Translations under genes and position numbers: made by a program | In this document: positions 16,656 through 24,522 of the stretch, piece by piece | Layout of the letters: each line of letters begins with the position of its first letter | How positions within the stretch are numbered: position 1 is the first letter of the stretch | The notes under the pieces: model-generated | What the model was told of the DNA's origin: nothing | Database searches by the model: none | What the model saw: only the letters and a program-made list of their open reading frames with translations | Assembly: GCF_001187725.1 (NCBI RefSeq) | Contig: NZ_LGIQ01000009.1 | Span: 1,673,493 to 1,737,492 of the forward strand | Direction of reading: 5' to 3' | From: Brevibacillus reuszeri | Lineage (GTDB): Bacteria; Bacillota; Bacilli; Brevibacillales; Brevibacillaceae | DNA: 64,000 nucleotides

Positions 16656-17438
16656 CTAGGCCAGTCCTCCGCCATCAACGACTAGAACGGAACCGGTTAC
16701 CCAAGCGGACAGGTCACTGGCAAAGAACAGAACGGCATTGGCGATGTCCTGCGGCGTACCAAGACGCTCCAAGGGACGACCCTGTGCGGATGACACGAGG
16801 AACGCGCTTTCCTCTTTGTTTAGTTGACGGGCTTCCTCACGCAATAGTGGTGTATCCGTATCGCCAGGCGAGACGCAGTTAACACGAATATTTTCAGGGC
16901 CGTGATCGATTGCCATGGCACGTGTCAGATTGACAACACCGGCTTTTGCTGCACAGTAAGCTGCTGCTTTGTCGCCGCCTTTGATTCCCCAGCCAGAGCC
17001 TGTATTGATAATGCTGCCGCCACCCGACTTAGTCATGATGGGAATCACATATTTGGAGAGGTTGTACGCACCTTTCAGGGACACGTTTATCACCAGGTCC
17101 CAATCCTGCTCTTCCAGCTCTACCACCGTTTTGCGGCGAATGACGCCCGCGTTATTAAACAGGATATCGATACGGCCGTAGGCTTCCTCGATGGCTTCCG
17201 TCACTTGGCGGCATTCTTCCTGTGATACGACATTACATTTGAAAAATCGTGCGGCACCACCTAGATCTTGTATACGGCGAGCAGCTGTTTCACCAAGCTC
17301 CTCGTTAATATCAAGCAGCATGACGTTTGCGCCAAATTCGGCCAATCGCTTTGCTGTCGCAAATCCGATTCCAGAAGCGCCACCTGTGATTAAAGCTACC
17401 TTTCCTTCTAATTTGAACAGGTCATTGGTATGTAGCAA
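16656..17438 (-). CDS. Short-chain dehydrogenase/reductase
   Basis: The 260-residue classical SDR has the cofactor motif TGGASGIG (about residues 17-24), acidic residue D at the end of beta-2 (LLDINEE, suggesting NAD), NNAG, and active site with YCAAK. The C-terminal VTGSVLVVDGG is typical. It is the first gene after the sigma-54 promoter, so it is made with gcvPA/gcvPB and the amino-acid importer. It may oxidise a hydroxy-amino acid that feeds glycine cleavage (inference). The start is TTG 17438, with AAGGGAA 9 bases upstream and no ATG alternative in range. Confidence 0.85.
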   Translation of the reverse strand: MLHTNDLFKLEGKVALITGGASGIGFATAKRLAEFGANVMLLDINEELGETAARRIQDLGGAARFFKCNVVSQEECRQVTEAIEEAYGRIDILFNNAGVIRRKTVVELEEQDWDLVINVSLKGAYNLSKYVIPIMTKSGGGSIINTGSGWGIKGGDKAAAYCAAKAGVVNLTRAMAIDHGPENIRVNCVSPGDTDTPLLREEARQLNKEESAFLVSSAQGRPLERLGTPQDIANAVLFFASDLSAWVTGSVLVVDGGGLA

Positions 17439-17501
17439 GTAGGATCATTCCCTTCGTGAAATGAATCTTTTTGTGATGGTGCTGCTTTGCTTTTTTATGA
17501 A

Positions 17502-17517
17502 TGCAAGCCCTGTGCCA
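17502..17517 (-). promoter_or_regulatory. Sigma-54 promoter of the SDR-gcv-ABC-rocB operon
   Basis: On the minus strand the sequence is TGGCACAGGGCTTGCA. GG and GC are separated by exactly 10 bases, as required for -24/-12 promoters. It lies about 65 bases upstream of the SDR start and downstream of the TTGNCAA array. Confidence 0.88.
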
Positions 17518-17615
17518 AAGCATTCACATCTCGCCCGGAAGCTGTTGGATTACGTGATCATGCAACTAAATCGCAGTTTTATAGGTCCCTTTTTGGAGAA
17601 GGAATCGCGCAGTTA

Positions 17616-17713
17616 TTGCCAATTTTGTCAAAGTGTTTGTCTGTTTTGGCAAGCCAGTAGCCACTTTTTCGAAAATCATTGACAGCATTGGCAAAATGTT
17701 TGTCAGATGTCAA
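17616..17713. promoter_or_regulatory. TTGNCAA array, candidate activator-binding (UAS) region
   Basis: Within 98 bp there are four perfect TTG-N-CAA sites (17616, 17625, 17646, 17688) and four partial ones (17637, 17679, 17700, 17707). The array sits 100-200 bases upstream of the -24/-12 promoter and just before the activator gene. The 17439-17760 gap holds only this array and the promoter; a 73-codon open frame through it shows no protein features. Confidence 0.6.
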
Positions 17714-17760
17714 AATATTTAATAAACTCTAAAGGAACGATGCGGAAAGGATGGGTTTCC

Positions 17761-19491
17761 ATGGTCTCGTTGGAACGATGCAAGCCAGCTATCGAAAAAG
17801 TCATCACGGGCATCTCGGATATACTGAACGTGGATGCTGCTGTGATCAACGAGCGTGGCTTATTAGTGGTGAGCACGGAGCGGTATCTGAAGCAGAAAGG
17901 GGAAAACGTACATATCCCGTCTATCGAGTTCGTCTTGTCACGGGGAGATTTTCTGGTTGATAAACCAGGCTCCATGGAGATGTGCGTTGGATGCAGGTTC
18001 CTGGAAAGCTGTCCAGCCAAAGTGGAGCTGCTTTCTTCCATAAAGGTAGCGAATCATGCTATTGGCGTTGTCTCGCTTACATCGTTTACAAAGGAAGGGC
18101 AACATCGTCTCTCGAAGCATACCGAAAAATATCAGCAAATTTTGACCAAAGTGAGCGGAATGATTACGACAATCATTCAAACCCAGACAGGGAAGCTCGA
18201 GCCGTACCATCCATACGACCAGCTGCTGGAAGGAGTGCTCGATACTGTATCAGATGCCTACCTCACCTTTGATCGAAGCGGCAATGTCGTACACGCCAAT
18301 GCAAGTGCCCGTTCACTTTTAGCACAAAAAGACCTGCTGCCAGCAGATATCTCCCAGATGTTTATGCCATCGTTGTCCTCTCTGTCCACGCAGTCCATGC
18401 CTGTCGCGAACTGTCTGATTGATAAACTGAATGCACCGGTAGAAGCGACACCGATTATGGTTAATGATCAGTTCATTGGAGGTGCGCTGCGTGTTACCAG
18501 TGAATGGCTAGCGACCTCTATGCGGCAGACGAAGCAGTCAAAGGGAAGCCTGGAACAGATTGTAGGCAAGAGCCACGCTATCAGGCAGCTAAAGGAAAAG
18601 GCCGGGCGAATAAAAAACAGCAGCTCTACCGTACTCATTACGGGTGCAACGGGAACCGGCAAGGGACATCTGGCGAAAGCGATCCACGAAGCCAGTACCC
18701 GTGCTTACTATCCGTTTGTTGCGATTAACTGTGCAAGCATTCCGGAGAGCTTGTTCGAGAGTGAATTGTTTGGGCATGAGGAGGGCGCGTTTACGGGAGC
18801 AAAAAAGGGGGGCAAGCCGGGACGTTTTGAAATGGCCAACAACGGTACGCTTTTCCTGGACGAGATGGGGGATATGCCTCTACCCTTACAAGCAAAGCTG
18901 TTACGGGTGTTGCAGGATATGGTGATCGAACGGGTTGGCGGTACTCGCTCAATCCCGATCAACGTCCGGATCATCGCTGCGACTAATCAAAATCTGGAGG
19001 AGCTGATCGAGCAGAAAGCTTTTCGGGCGGATCTGTTTTACCGATTGAATGTCATTCCGATCCATGTCCCAGCACTTGCCGAGCGAAAGGAAGATATCGA
19101 GCTGCTTGCTTTGTCGTATTTGCAAACATGCAGAGAAAAAACAGGGCGAACCTTTGCTGGTATCGCTCCGAAAACGATGGAGATATTGGCCTCTTACCAT
19201 TGGCCGGGTAATGTGAGGGAGCTGGAGAATGTCATCGAGTACGCGATGAATATGGAGACGGGAACCACGATTACCCCAGACAGCTTGCCACCGCGGTTAC
19301 TGTCAGGAACGGTCAGTGCCTCCAGTGGATCAGCTATCAGGGAACGCATAGCGGATGTACAGGCGGATGCCATTCGTGCATCTTTGCAGAGACATGGTTC
19401 GGATTTGAAGGGGAAGATGGAGGTGGCTAGTGAGCTTGGGATAGGCATTCGAACCTTGTATCGAAAGCTAAAGGCATTAGGTATTTCGTGA
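17761..19491 (+). CDS. Sigma-54-dependent activator for the gcv-ABC-rocB operon
   Basis: This bacterial enhancer-binding protein has about 576 residues. The N-terminal sensor (1-150) contains MCVGCRFLESCPAKVELL, a Cys-x2-Cys-x5-Cys cluster that may bind metal or Fe-S. A PAS-like segment follows (about 165-260). The AAA+ domain (about 270-500) has Walker A GATGTGKG, the GAFTGA sigma-54 contact loop and Walker B LFLDEMGD. A Fis-type helix-turn-helix is at the end (ELGIGIRTLYRKL). ATG 17761 has an AAAGGA site at good spacing; in-frame ATG 17740 is an alternative. It is divergent from the SDR operon and probably activates it from the TTGNCAA array. Confidence 0.88.
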   Translation: MVSLERCKPAIEKVITGISDILNVDAAVINERGLLVVSTERYLKQKGENVHIPSIEFVLSRGDFLVDKPGSMEMCVGCRFLESCPAKVELLSSIKVANHAIGVVSLTSFTKEGQHRLSKHTEKYQQILTKVSGMITTIIQTQTGKLEPYHPYDQLLEGVLDTVSDAYLTFDRSGNVVHANASARSLLAQKDLLPADISQMFMPSLSSLSTQSMPVANCLIDKLNAPVEATPIMVNDQFIGGALRVTSEWLATSMRQTKQSKGSLEQIVGKSHAIRQLKEKAGRIKNSSSTVLITGATGTGKGHLAKAIHEASTRAYYPFVAINCASIPESLFESELFGHEEGAFTGAKKGGKPGRFEMANNGTLFLDEMGDMPLPLQAKLLRVLQDMVIERVGGTRSIPINVRIIAATNQNLEELIEQKAFRADLFYRLNVIPIHVPALAERKEDIELLALSYLQTCREKTGRTFAGIAPKTMEILASYHWPGNVRELENVIEYAMNMETGTTITPDSLPPRLLSGTVSASSGSAIRERIADVQADAIRASLQRHGSDLKGKMEVASELGIGIRTLYRKLKALGIS

Positions 19492-19517
19492 ACAGAAGGA
19501 ACGGGATCGTTGTATGT

Positions 19518-19551
19518 AAAAAGGACAGCCGGAGCATGGGCTGTCCTTTTT
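19518..19551. terminator. Bidirectional terminator
   Basis: AAAAAGGACAGCC / GGCTGTCCTTTTT is a 13-bp stem with an 8-nt loop, between the activator gene and the convergent M56 protease gene. Confidence 0.9.
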
Positions 19552-19578
19552 CTGCTTGCAAAAAGAGTATTTAAAAAG

Positions 19579-21006
19579 CTAATTGCTTGCGGCTGTGTCT
19601 GCTAACACTGCTAGAGGATCGACAGCCGTACCATCTTTTAGCAATTCAAAATAGAGGTGGGGGCCAGTGCTCTGCCCGGTACTTCCCAACAAGCCGATAA
19701 TCTGTCCCTGTGATACAGTGGCACCTGGAGCGACCTCCAGTTTTTCCAAATGAGAATATACGCTCTGATAGCCGCCGTCATGTGACACGATGACCTGATT
19801 GCCTGCTTTTCTATCGTAATCTGCAGCGATGACGGTGCCAGCCGCGGCTGCATGAACAGGGGTGTTCAGGGCATTGATGATCATAATCCCTTTCGCTTTC
19901 GGGGAGCTGTTGATCGTTCCCTCTACTGGTGCGATAAAGGCTGGCTGTTTGCCGAAGACCTGCTTGGCATCAGTCAAGGTGAATACACCAAGCGCCAAAA
20001 CAACGATGATCCCGGAAGCGGTCCACGTGTATGCTTTCTTTTTAAAGTTGCTAATCATTTCGATTCTCCTTTTCAAATGGTTTCGTGAGCTGGAAAAGCT
20101 GGCAGTGAGCGCAGTAGTCCTTTGCCCGCTGCATTGCTCCAGCAGCTTAATCATGGTAAACCCGTATTTTTGTACCTCTGCCTCTTTCATGTAGGTAAGG
20201 GCCAAAGCGTCACAGGCAATTTCCTGATCCCGGCGCATACGGGATGCCGCATACCAGAGCAGCGGGTTGAACCAGTTGAGGATAAGCAAAAAGCTCATCA
20301 GGCTGTTTACTGTGATGTCGTGTCTTTTCCAATGAGATAATTCGTGGAGGAAAATATGGCGTAGCTCTTGCTCGTCCAATGTATCGATGAGTCGATCCGG
20401 CAGCAAAATGCACGGCCGCCAGATTCCTGCCAGGGTGGGACTCGACACGAGCTTGCTCCTCTGTAAAGGCAGCTTTTCAGTAATGCCCATCTGCTCCTTG
20501 CAGCGAGCAAAAATGAGAAGAACATGAGGATTACACACGAGCGGCTCTTTCTCTAGCGTGGAGCTTACTTTGTACATGGTGTGAATCGTTTTTGTCAGGA
20601 GCGCGATCACCCCAACAAGCCAAATGACAGAAAGCACGCTGAACCAGGAGATGATGGTGTCCGTTGACTGGACAGCATCCAGTGGGAGAGCTGACTCGCT
20701 ATGGAAAGCTGCTCCTGTCGCTTCTGTGTAGCCCGTCATCTGATAAGGGGAGGCTGTTTCCTGATCGGCCCCCAAGCGAAAGGAAGGCAGCCAATTATAC
20801 AAGCTGATGGAGCTATCTGGCGACCATGGAATAGCCAATTTCATGATCAGTAGAGACCAGACTGCATAGTGCCATCTCGCGGTTAGATGCTTTTTGCCAG
20901 CAAGCTTACACAGCAAAATGAGGATGACGAGGATACTGGCCTGCAGTGAATTGGTAAGCGCCCAGGAAAAAGAATGCGTGAGAAAATGATGGAGTGTCTC
21001 TATCAC
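19579..21006 (-). CDS. M56 (BlaR1/MecR1-type) membrane protease fused to a degenerate M23/LytM domain
   Basis: 475 residues. Three or four N-terminal helices lead into a zinc-protease domain with HELSHWKRHD (HExxH type) and a further helix about 330-350. The extracytoplasmic C terminus is a LytM/M23 fold (about 365-470: TPVHAAAAGTVIAAD, VSHDGGYQSVYSHLE, GSTGQSTGPHLYFEL). The LytM zinc ligands look lost: the HxxxD region reads KGIMIIN and the HxH motif reads HLY. The domain may therefore bind cell-wall ligands without cutting. It takes the place of the beta-lactam-binding sensor of BlaR1. It is downstream of, and 1 base from, the BlaI gene, so the two form a signal-protease/repressor pair. Confidence 0.85.
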   Translation of the reverse strand: MIETLHHFLTHSFSWALTNSLQASILVILILLCKLAGKKHLTARWHYAVWSLLIMKLAIPWSPDSSISLYNWLPSFRLGADQETASPYQMTGYTEATGAAFHSESALPLDAVQSTDTIISWFSVLSVIWLVGVIALLTKTIHTMYKVSSTLEKEPLVCNPHVLLIFARCKEQMGITEKLPLQRSKLVSSPTLAGIWRPCILLPDRLIDTLDEQELRHIFLHELSHWKRHDITVNSLMSFLLILNWFNPLLWYAASRMRRDQEIACDALALTYMKEAEVQKYGFTMIKLLEQCSGQRTTALTASFSSSRNHLKRRIEMISNFKKKAYTWTASGIIVVLALGVFTLTDAKQVFGKQPAFIAPVEGTINSSPKAKGIMIINALNTPVHAAAAGTVIAADYDRKAGNQVIVSHDGGYQSVYSHLEKLEVAPGATVSQGQIIGLLGSTGQSTGPHLYFELLKDGTAVDPLAVLADTAASN

Positions 21007-21007
21007 A

Positions 21008-21382
21008 TTACTTCTCCTTGTCTGTCAGGATTTTCTTTAGCTCTGCAATCTCCTGGGAGGAAAGCTTTTCCTCCTGTAAAAAGTGCACGAGCATTGGCTT
21101 AAGAGCCCCACCGTACACGCGTTGCAAAAAGGACTCACGTTCTGTCCGTTTACATTCCTCTTCGCTGATCGTGGGGGTATAGAAATAGACGCGATTGACT
21201 TGCTCGTAGGTAAGAATCCCTTTTTGCAGCAAGCGGCTGATCAATGTTTTGATCGTTTTGTCTTTCCAGCTCTTGTTGTCTCGCAAAGCATGGATGACAT
21301 CAGCGGCCGTAGCGGGTGACTTTGCCCAAAAGACCTTCATGATTTCCCACTCGGAATCCGAGATGCGCGGGAGCTCGTCCAA
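21008..21382 (-). CDS. BlaI/MecI/CopY-family repressor
   Basis: The 124-residue winged helix has BlaI features: SDSEWEIMKVFWAKSPATAAD, KTIKTLISRLLQKGIL and a C-terminal dimerisation segment with the region where BlaI is cleaved by its protease. It starts at TTG 21382 with AGGAGG 9 bases upstream. Two TACANNTGTA-type operators and a strong TTGACA-N17-TAATCT promoter lie just ahead, so it represses itself and the M56 gene. Confidence 0.92.
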   Translation of the reverse strand: MDELPRISDSEWEIMKVFWAKSPATAADVIHALRDNKSWKDKTIKTLISRLLQKGILTYEQVNRVYFYTPTISEEECKRTERESFLQRVYGGALKPMLVHFLQEEKLSSQEIAELKKILTDKEK

Positions 21383-21406
21383 AATGATATACCTCCTTTG
21401 ATTGAC

Positions 21407-21422
21407 GATTACAGTTGTAGTC
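21407..21422. promoter_or_regulatory. BlaI operator 1
   Basis: GATTACAGTTGTAGTC contains an exact TACANNTGTA core, the BlaI/MecI box. It is downstream of the promoter, centred 30 bp (three helical turns) from operator 2. Confidence 0.8.
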
Positions 21423-21435
21423 GTTGATGTTTTTA

Positions 21436-21464
21436 AGATTACAGTCGTAATCGTTAGTTGTCAA
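21436..21464 (-). promoter_or_regulatory. Sigma-A promoter of the blaI-type operon
   Basis: On the minus strand, TTGACA (21459-21464) is followed by 17 bases and TAATCT (21436-21441). Operator 2 fills the space between the two hexamers. Confidence 0.82.
21437..21452. promoter_or_regulatory. BlaI operator 2
   Basis: GATTAC-AGTC-GTAATC is a perfect inverted repeat with a TACA-N2-CGTA core. It overlaps the -10 and spacer, so a bound repressor would block RNA polymerase. Confidence 0.8.
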
Positions 21465-21490
21465 CCATGTTCTTACAAAAATACAAAAAG

Positions 21491-21521
21491 CCCTCAGCTG
21501 AGGGAGTACCTTCACTGAGGG
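21491..21521 (-). terminator. Terminator of the DUF3311-symporter-C45 operon
   Basis: The GC-rich stem CCCTCAG / CTGAGGG has an alternative 14-bp palindrome CCCTCAGCTGAGGG, and a CTTTTTG tract follows on the minus strand. Confidence 0.7.
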
Positions 21522-21555
21522 GAAAAGTATCAAACTAGCGTGCGAGTAGCATCTG

Positions 21556-22650
21556 CTATTCTACTGCCGAAAATCCGTATTTCGCATATGCCTCCGTACA
21601 AGGCTGACCGCCAGAGAGTTCAAATGTTCCCTCTGACAAATTCATGACGATGGAGAACACCGTGCTGGAAATCATTGGGCGACCGAGGTCTACAGGCTGC
21701 GTTTCTCCATGTCTGCAAATGCCGTCCGGATATGCGCCGTGATCGGAAAAGATATGCTTGAATGCCGTTGTATCCACGCCATTCCCATAACGGGCTAGCA
21801 GCTTGCTCGCACGCCCTTGGCGCAAGTGACTGTCAGGAGACATGATTCTGGCGGTATCCTCGATCAAGATACTGCGCGGTCCGATAAAATGATTCGCATG
21901 GACGAGCCAGCCGTTGTCCGGATAGAGCACGTCGTAGTTGCTCGGGGTTGTCTCTACATCTACGACCTCGCCTTCTTTATGGGCGATCAAATAGTTGGCA
22001 GAGGTACCGCGAGTGAGGCGGGCGACTTGTCCGATTGCTTGTGGCAGTGTGTGACTGTTGAGAATGCCGCGAAGCACAATATGAATCGGTACCCCCATCT
22101 GGCGCTCGGTTGTCCCGAGGAAGTTCAGGCAAACACCGACCCCCGCACTGTTCATGCCGATTTTGCCGACAATTCCTGCCTCTGTTACCATCAAGATCGT
22201 GGGGCGGGGAGCCTGATCGATTTCGAGCACAATCATTCCCGGCTTGATCCGATTGTTCCAGTCCCAGTTTTGACCGAGCAGCATCTCTTGACCGGTCGTG
22301 ATCTCTGGAACAGCCGCCATACTGGTGCAGCCATCTGCAGGGACGTCCTTGCCTGCCAGATTCGTAATAATTTCACTGCGGGCATTGAGCACGATCAGAT
22401 CAAGCAGGTCGAGCTCGGCTCCATGGCTGATGCCTCTGATTTCCTCCAATATTTCGGCATCGTAGCGCTCAATCCAGGAGATATACTGGGCAGAATGAGC
22501 GCGTGCTGCGTCCCATTTCACTTTGGCCATTTCCCAGAAAAGAACCTTGTACGTTTCGATGTTGTGAATGATCTGTTGTTTGGCGAGCCTGCCTAATTGC
22601 TGTCCGCGCTCAAAAGCAGTACCGCTGATACGAAAGTGTGGAAATGACAT
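21556..22650 (-). CDS. C45-family autoproteolytic acyltransferase/hydrolase
   Basis: 364 residues, the length of isopenicillin-N acyltransferase relatives. The predicted self-cleavage and nucleophile Cys lies in PADGCTSMAA (about residue 105), followed by GQNWDWN and EAGIVGKIGMNSAGVGVCLN, all family motifs. Such Ntn-hydrolases cut or swap acyl groups on amino acids or beta-lactam nuclei. The ATG at 22650 has GGAGG 8 bases upstream. It is the last gene of a sigma-54 operon with a sodium:solute symporter, which suggests import and deacylation of an acylated nutrient (inference). Confidence 0.85.
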   Translation of the reverse strand: MSFPHFRISGTAFERGQQLGRLAKQQIIHNIETYKVLFWEMAKVKWDAARAHSAQYISWIERYDAEILEEIRGISHGAELDLLDLIVLNARSEIITNLAGKDVPADGCTSMAAVPEITTGQEMLLGQNWDWNNRIKPGMIVLEIDQAPRPTILMVTEAGIVGKIGMNSAGVGVCLNFLGTTERQMGVPIHIVLRGILNSHTLPQAIGQVARLTRGTSANYLIAHKEGEVVDVETTPSNYDVLYPDNGWLVHANHFIGPRSILIEDTARIMSPDSHLRQGRASKLLARYGNGVDTTAFKHIFSDHGAYPDGICRHGETQPVDLGRPMISSTVFSIVMNLSEGTFELSGGQPCTEAYAKYGFSAVE

Positions 22651-22680
22651 GCTGATAACCTCCATGTTTCACTGTATGGT

Positions 22681-24159
22681 TTAGCCATGCTGGGTGGTGA
22701 TCGACTCTTTTTGAACCAGAGTTTTATTTGTTGCCATCGTGACAAGCATTGCGACTACTATGTTCAAAATGAGTGCGATAAAGCCGGTATTAAAATCCTT
22801 TACGACTTGCGGGAGATCAGGGAACAAGGTAGCGAGCGTCGTCTTGGTGATAGTCAAATACACGACGGTGGAAACGCCGACAATAATTCCCCAGGAGGCT
22901 CCGTATTTGTTGATCCGATTTTTCGGAAGGAGGCTGAGTAGAAGAGCCGGGAACAGCTGGGTAATCAGGCTAAACGACATCAATAGTAGAGCATACAACG
23001 CGTTTCCGCCGTTGATGACAAAATAAAGGGCGATGAATGCCACGACAGGCACAGTCAGTTTCGCTACTTTGGCCACACGAACCTCATTGGTCGTTTTGGT
23101 GAGCGGCTTGTAAATGTTTGTCGCAAACAGTGTCCCGATCGTGAGCAAAATGACCGATGTCGGAACCAATGCCGTCAGGAGTCCAACTCCGCCGATCACC
23201 CCAATGAACCATGGATCAAAGGTTTGGATCGAGAGGCGCAGCAAGGCCAAGTCGCCATCTGCTCCTTGCAAGCCGGGAACCTGCAGGATCGCGGTATACC
23301 CGACAAAAAAGACGAAGATCAGCAGCAAGGTGTAGAGCGGCATCACGATGGTATTGCGACGGAATACTTTTTCACTTTTGGCTGACAGCGCCGCTGCGAA
23401 CAAACCGGGCTGCATGTAGAAGCCAACCGCTGTCAAAAGCACTGTCGAAATGACCCAGCTAAGGCTCTGTCCTTTTTCCGGGAGGGTCAGGTGAGCGGGT
23501 TTGGCAGCTTGTACGGCTTCAAACATCGGCTGGAAGCCACCGTAGTAGTGATAAGGCAAATACAAACCAAGGAAAACGACGACAAGCACGATCGAAATAT
23601 CCTTGATTACAGCCGTCCAGACAGCGCCATGAATCCCGGAAATCATCACATATACAGTCACAGCGATGGTTCCAATCCAAACAGCAAGGATCGGTGAGAT
23701 CATCCCGTAGGAGGTTTCTGAAACGATGATTCCCAGCCCTTTCAATTGCAGAACCACGACCGGAACGGAAGCGATGATCCCAACGACAGAAACCAGCATA
23801 CCGAGCGACGAGCTCTGATATTTGCTGCGGAAAAAGTCAGAGATTGAGACAATCGAATGCTCTTTGGCATACCGCCAGATCGGAGGCAGCAGATAGTAGG
23901 AAAATACATAGGCCAAGGTCATGTACGCGAGCACGTAATAAGCAGGGGAGCCGACCTGATAGATCATCCCGCTCCCACCTAAAAAGGTGAACGTCGTAAA
24001 AAATTCCCCAGCGAGCAAAAGGAACACGAAAACGGTTCCAAAACCGCGACCGCCAACAGCCCATTGCTCCAAACTCATTTTCTTGCCAAGACTAGCGCGA
24101 ACGGCCAGCAGGATGGCGACAACCAGAAAGGCAAACGTAATTAGCATTGAAATATTCAT
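22681..24159 (-). CDS. Sodium:solute symporter (SSS family)
   Basis: The 492-residue protein has about 13 membrane helices with SSS features: SLEQWAVGGRGFGTVFVFLL, GEFFTTFTFLGGSGMIYQVG and SVVGIIASVPVVVLQLKGLG. The family co-transports Na+ with carboxylates, amino acids or pantothenate-like solutes; the specificity is unknown. Its start overlaps the DUF3311 stop (TGATG), indicating translational coupling, and AAGGAGG lies upstream. The DUF3311-SSS pairing is a familiar arrangement. Confidence 0.88.
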   Translation of the reverse strand: MNISMLITFAFLVVAILLAVRASLGKKMSLEQWAVGGRGFGTVFVFLLLAGEFFTTFTFLGGSGMIYQVGSPAYYVLAYMTLAYVFSYYLLPPIWRYAKEHSIVSISDFFRSKYQSSSLGMLVSVVGIIASVPVVVLQLKGLGIIVSETSYGMISPILAVWIGTIAVTVYVMISGIHGAVWTAVIKDISIVLVVVFLGLYLPYHYYGGFQPMFEAVQAAKPAHLTLPEKGQSLSWVISTVLLTAVGFYMQPGLFAAALSAKSEKVFRRNTIVMPLYTLLLIFVFFVGYTAILQVPGLQGADGDLALLRLSIQTFDPWFIGVIGGVGLLTALVPTSVILLTIGTLFATNIYKPLTKTTNEVRVAKVAKLTVPVVAFIALYFVINGGNALYALLLMSFSLITQLFPALLLSLLPKNRINKYGASWGIIVGVSTVVYLTITKTTLATLFPDLPQVVKDFNTGFIALILNIVVAMLVTMATNKTLVQKESITTQHG

Positions 24160-24359
24160 CAGATGTCCTCCTTCTGATTCGCCGGATCAATTGCATTGAT
24201 GATGGCCATCACGACTGATGTCAGAACGACCCACAGTACAATCCAAAACAGTAAAAATGGCATCCCAAGCACATAAGGGGTCGCTTTATTGGCAAAAGGC
24301 ATCCCCCCAAGCATCCCGATAAAAGGAATAAGTCCCAAAACATGAATCCGATTCATCAT
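24159..24359 (-). CDS. DUF3311-type small membrane protein
   Basis: This protein of about 66 residues has two hydrophobic helices (LGLIPFIGMLGGMPFAN and LFWIVLWVVLTSVVMAII) and an acidic tail. Small DUF3311 proteins commonly precede SSS symporters and may be accessory subunits. ATG 24359 or 24356 follows AAGGAGG. It is the first gene after the sigma-54 promoter at 24403-24420. Confidence 0.82.
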   Translation of the reverse strand: MMNRIHVLGLIPFIGMLGGMPFANKATPYVLGMPFLLFWIVLWVVLTSVVMAIINAIDPANQKEDI

Positions 24360-24402
24360 CAGCCCTCCTTTATGTTTTTTTGCTTGCCTCACAAAGCCCT
24401 TA

Positions 24403-24420
24403 AAGCAAAAAGAATGCCAA
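24403..24420 (-). promoter_or_regulatory. Sigma-54 promoter of the DUF3311-symporter-C45 operon
   Basis: On the minus strand, TTGGCATTCTTTTTGCTT has GG and GC exactly 10 bases apart. It lies about 45 bases upstream of the DUF3311 start. A GTCAC-N4-GTGAC palindrome (24434-24447) lies just upstream. Confidence 0.83.
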
Positions 24421-24469
24421 CAGTGAAAATACCGTCACAGAGGTGACTTCACCATTGGCATTGGGAAAA

Positions 24470-24522
24470 AACGATCCAAATATAAATCACTGCATGTTTT
24501 TGTGATCCATTTTTGGATCGTT
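24470..24522 (-). terminator. Nested hairpin at the 3' end of the second activator gene
   Basis: The outer stem AACGATCCAAA / TTTGGATCGTT encloses an ATCAC/GTGAT stem and is followed by a T run on the minus strand. It spans the stop codon. The same bases include the candidate activator site at 24504-24519. Confidence 0.55.

Noticed and set aside
17461..17682. 73-codon plus-strand open frame in the gap before the first activator gene
   Set aside because: It has no ribosome site, an odd Cys/Phe-rich composition, and it runs through the sigma-54 promoter and the TTGNCAA array.
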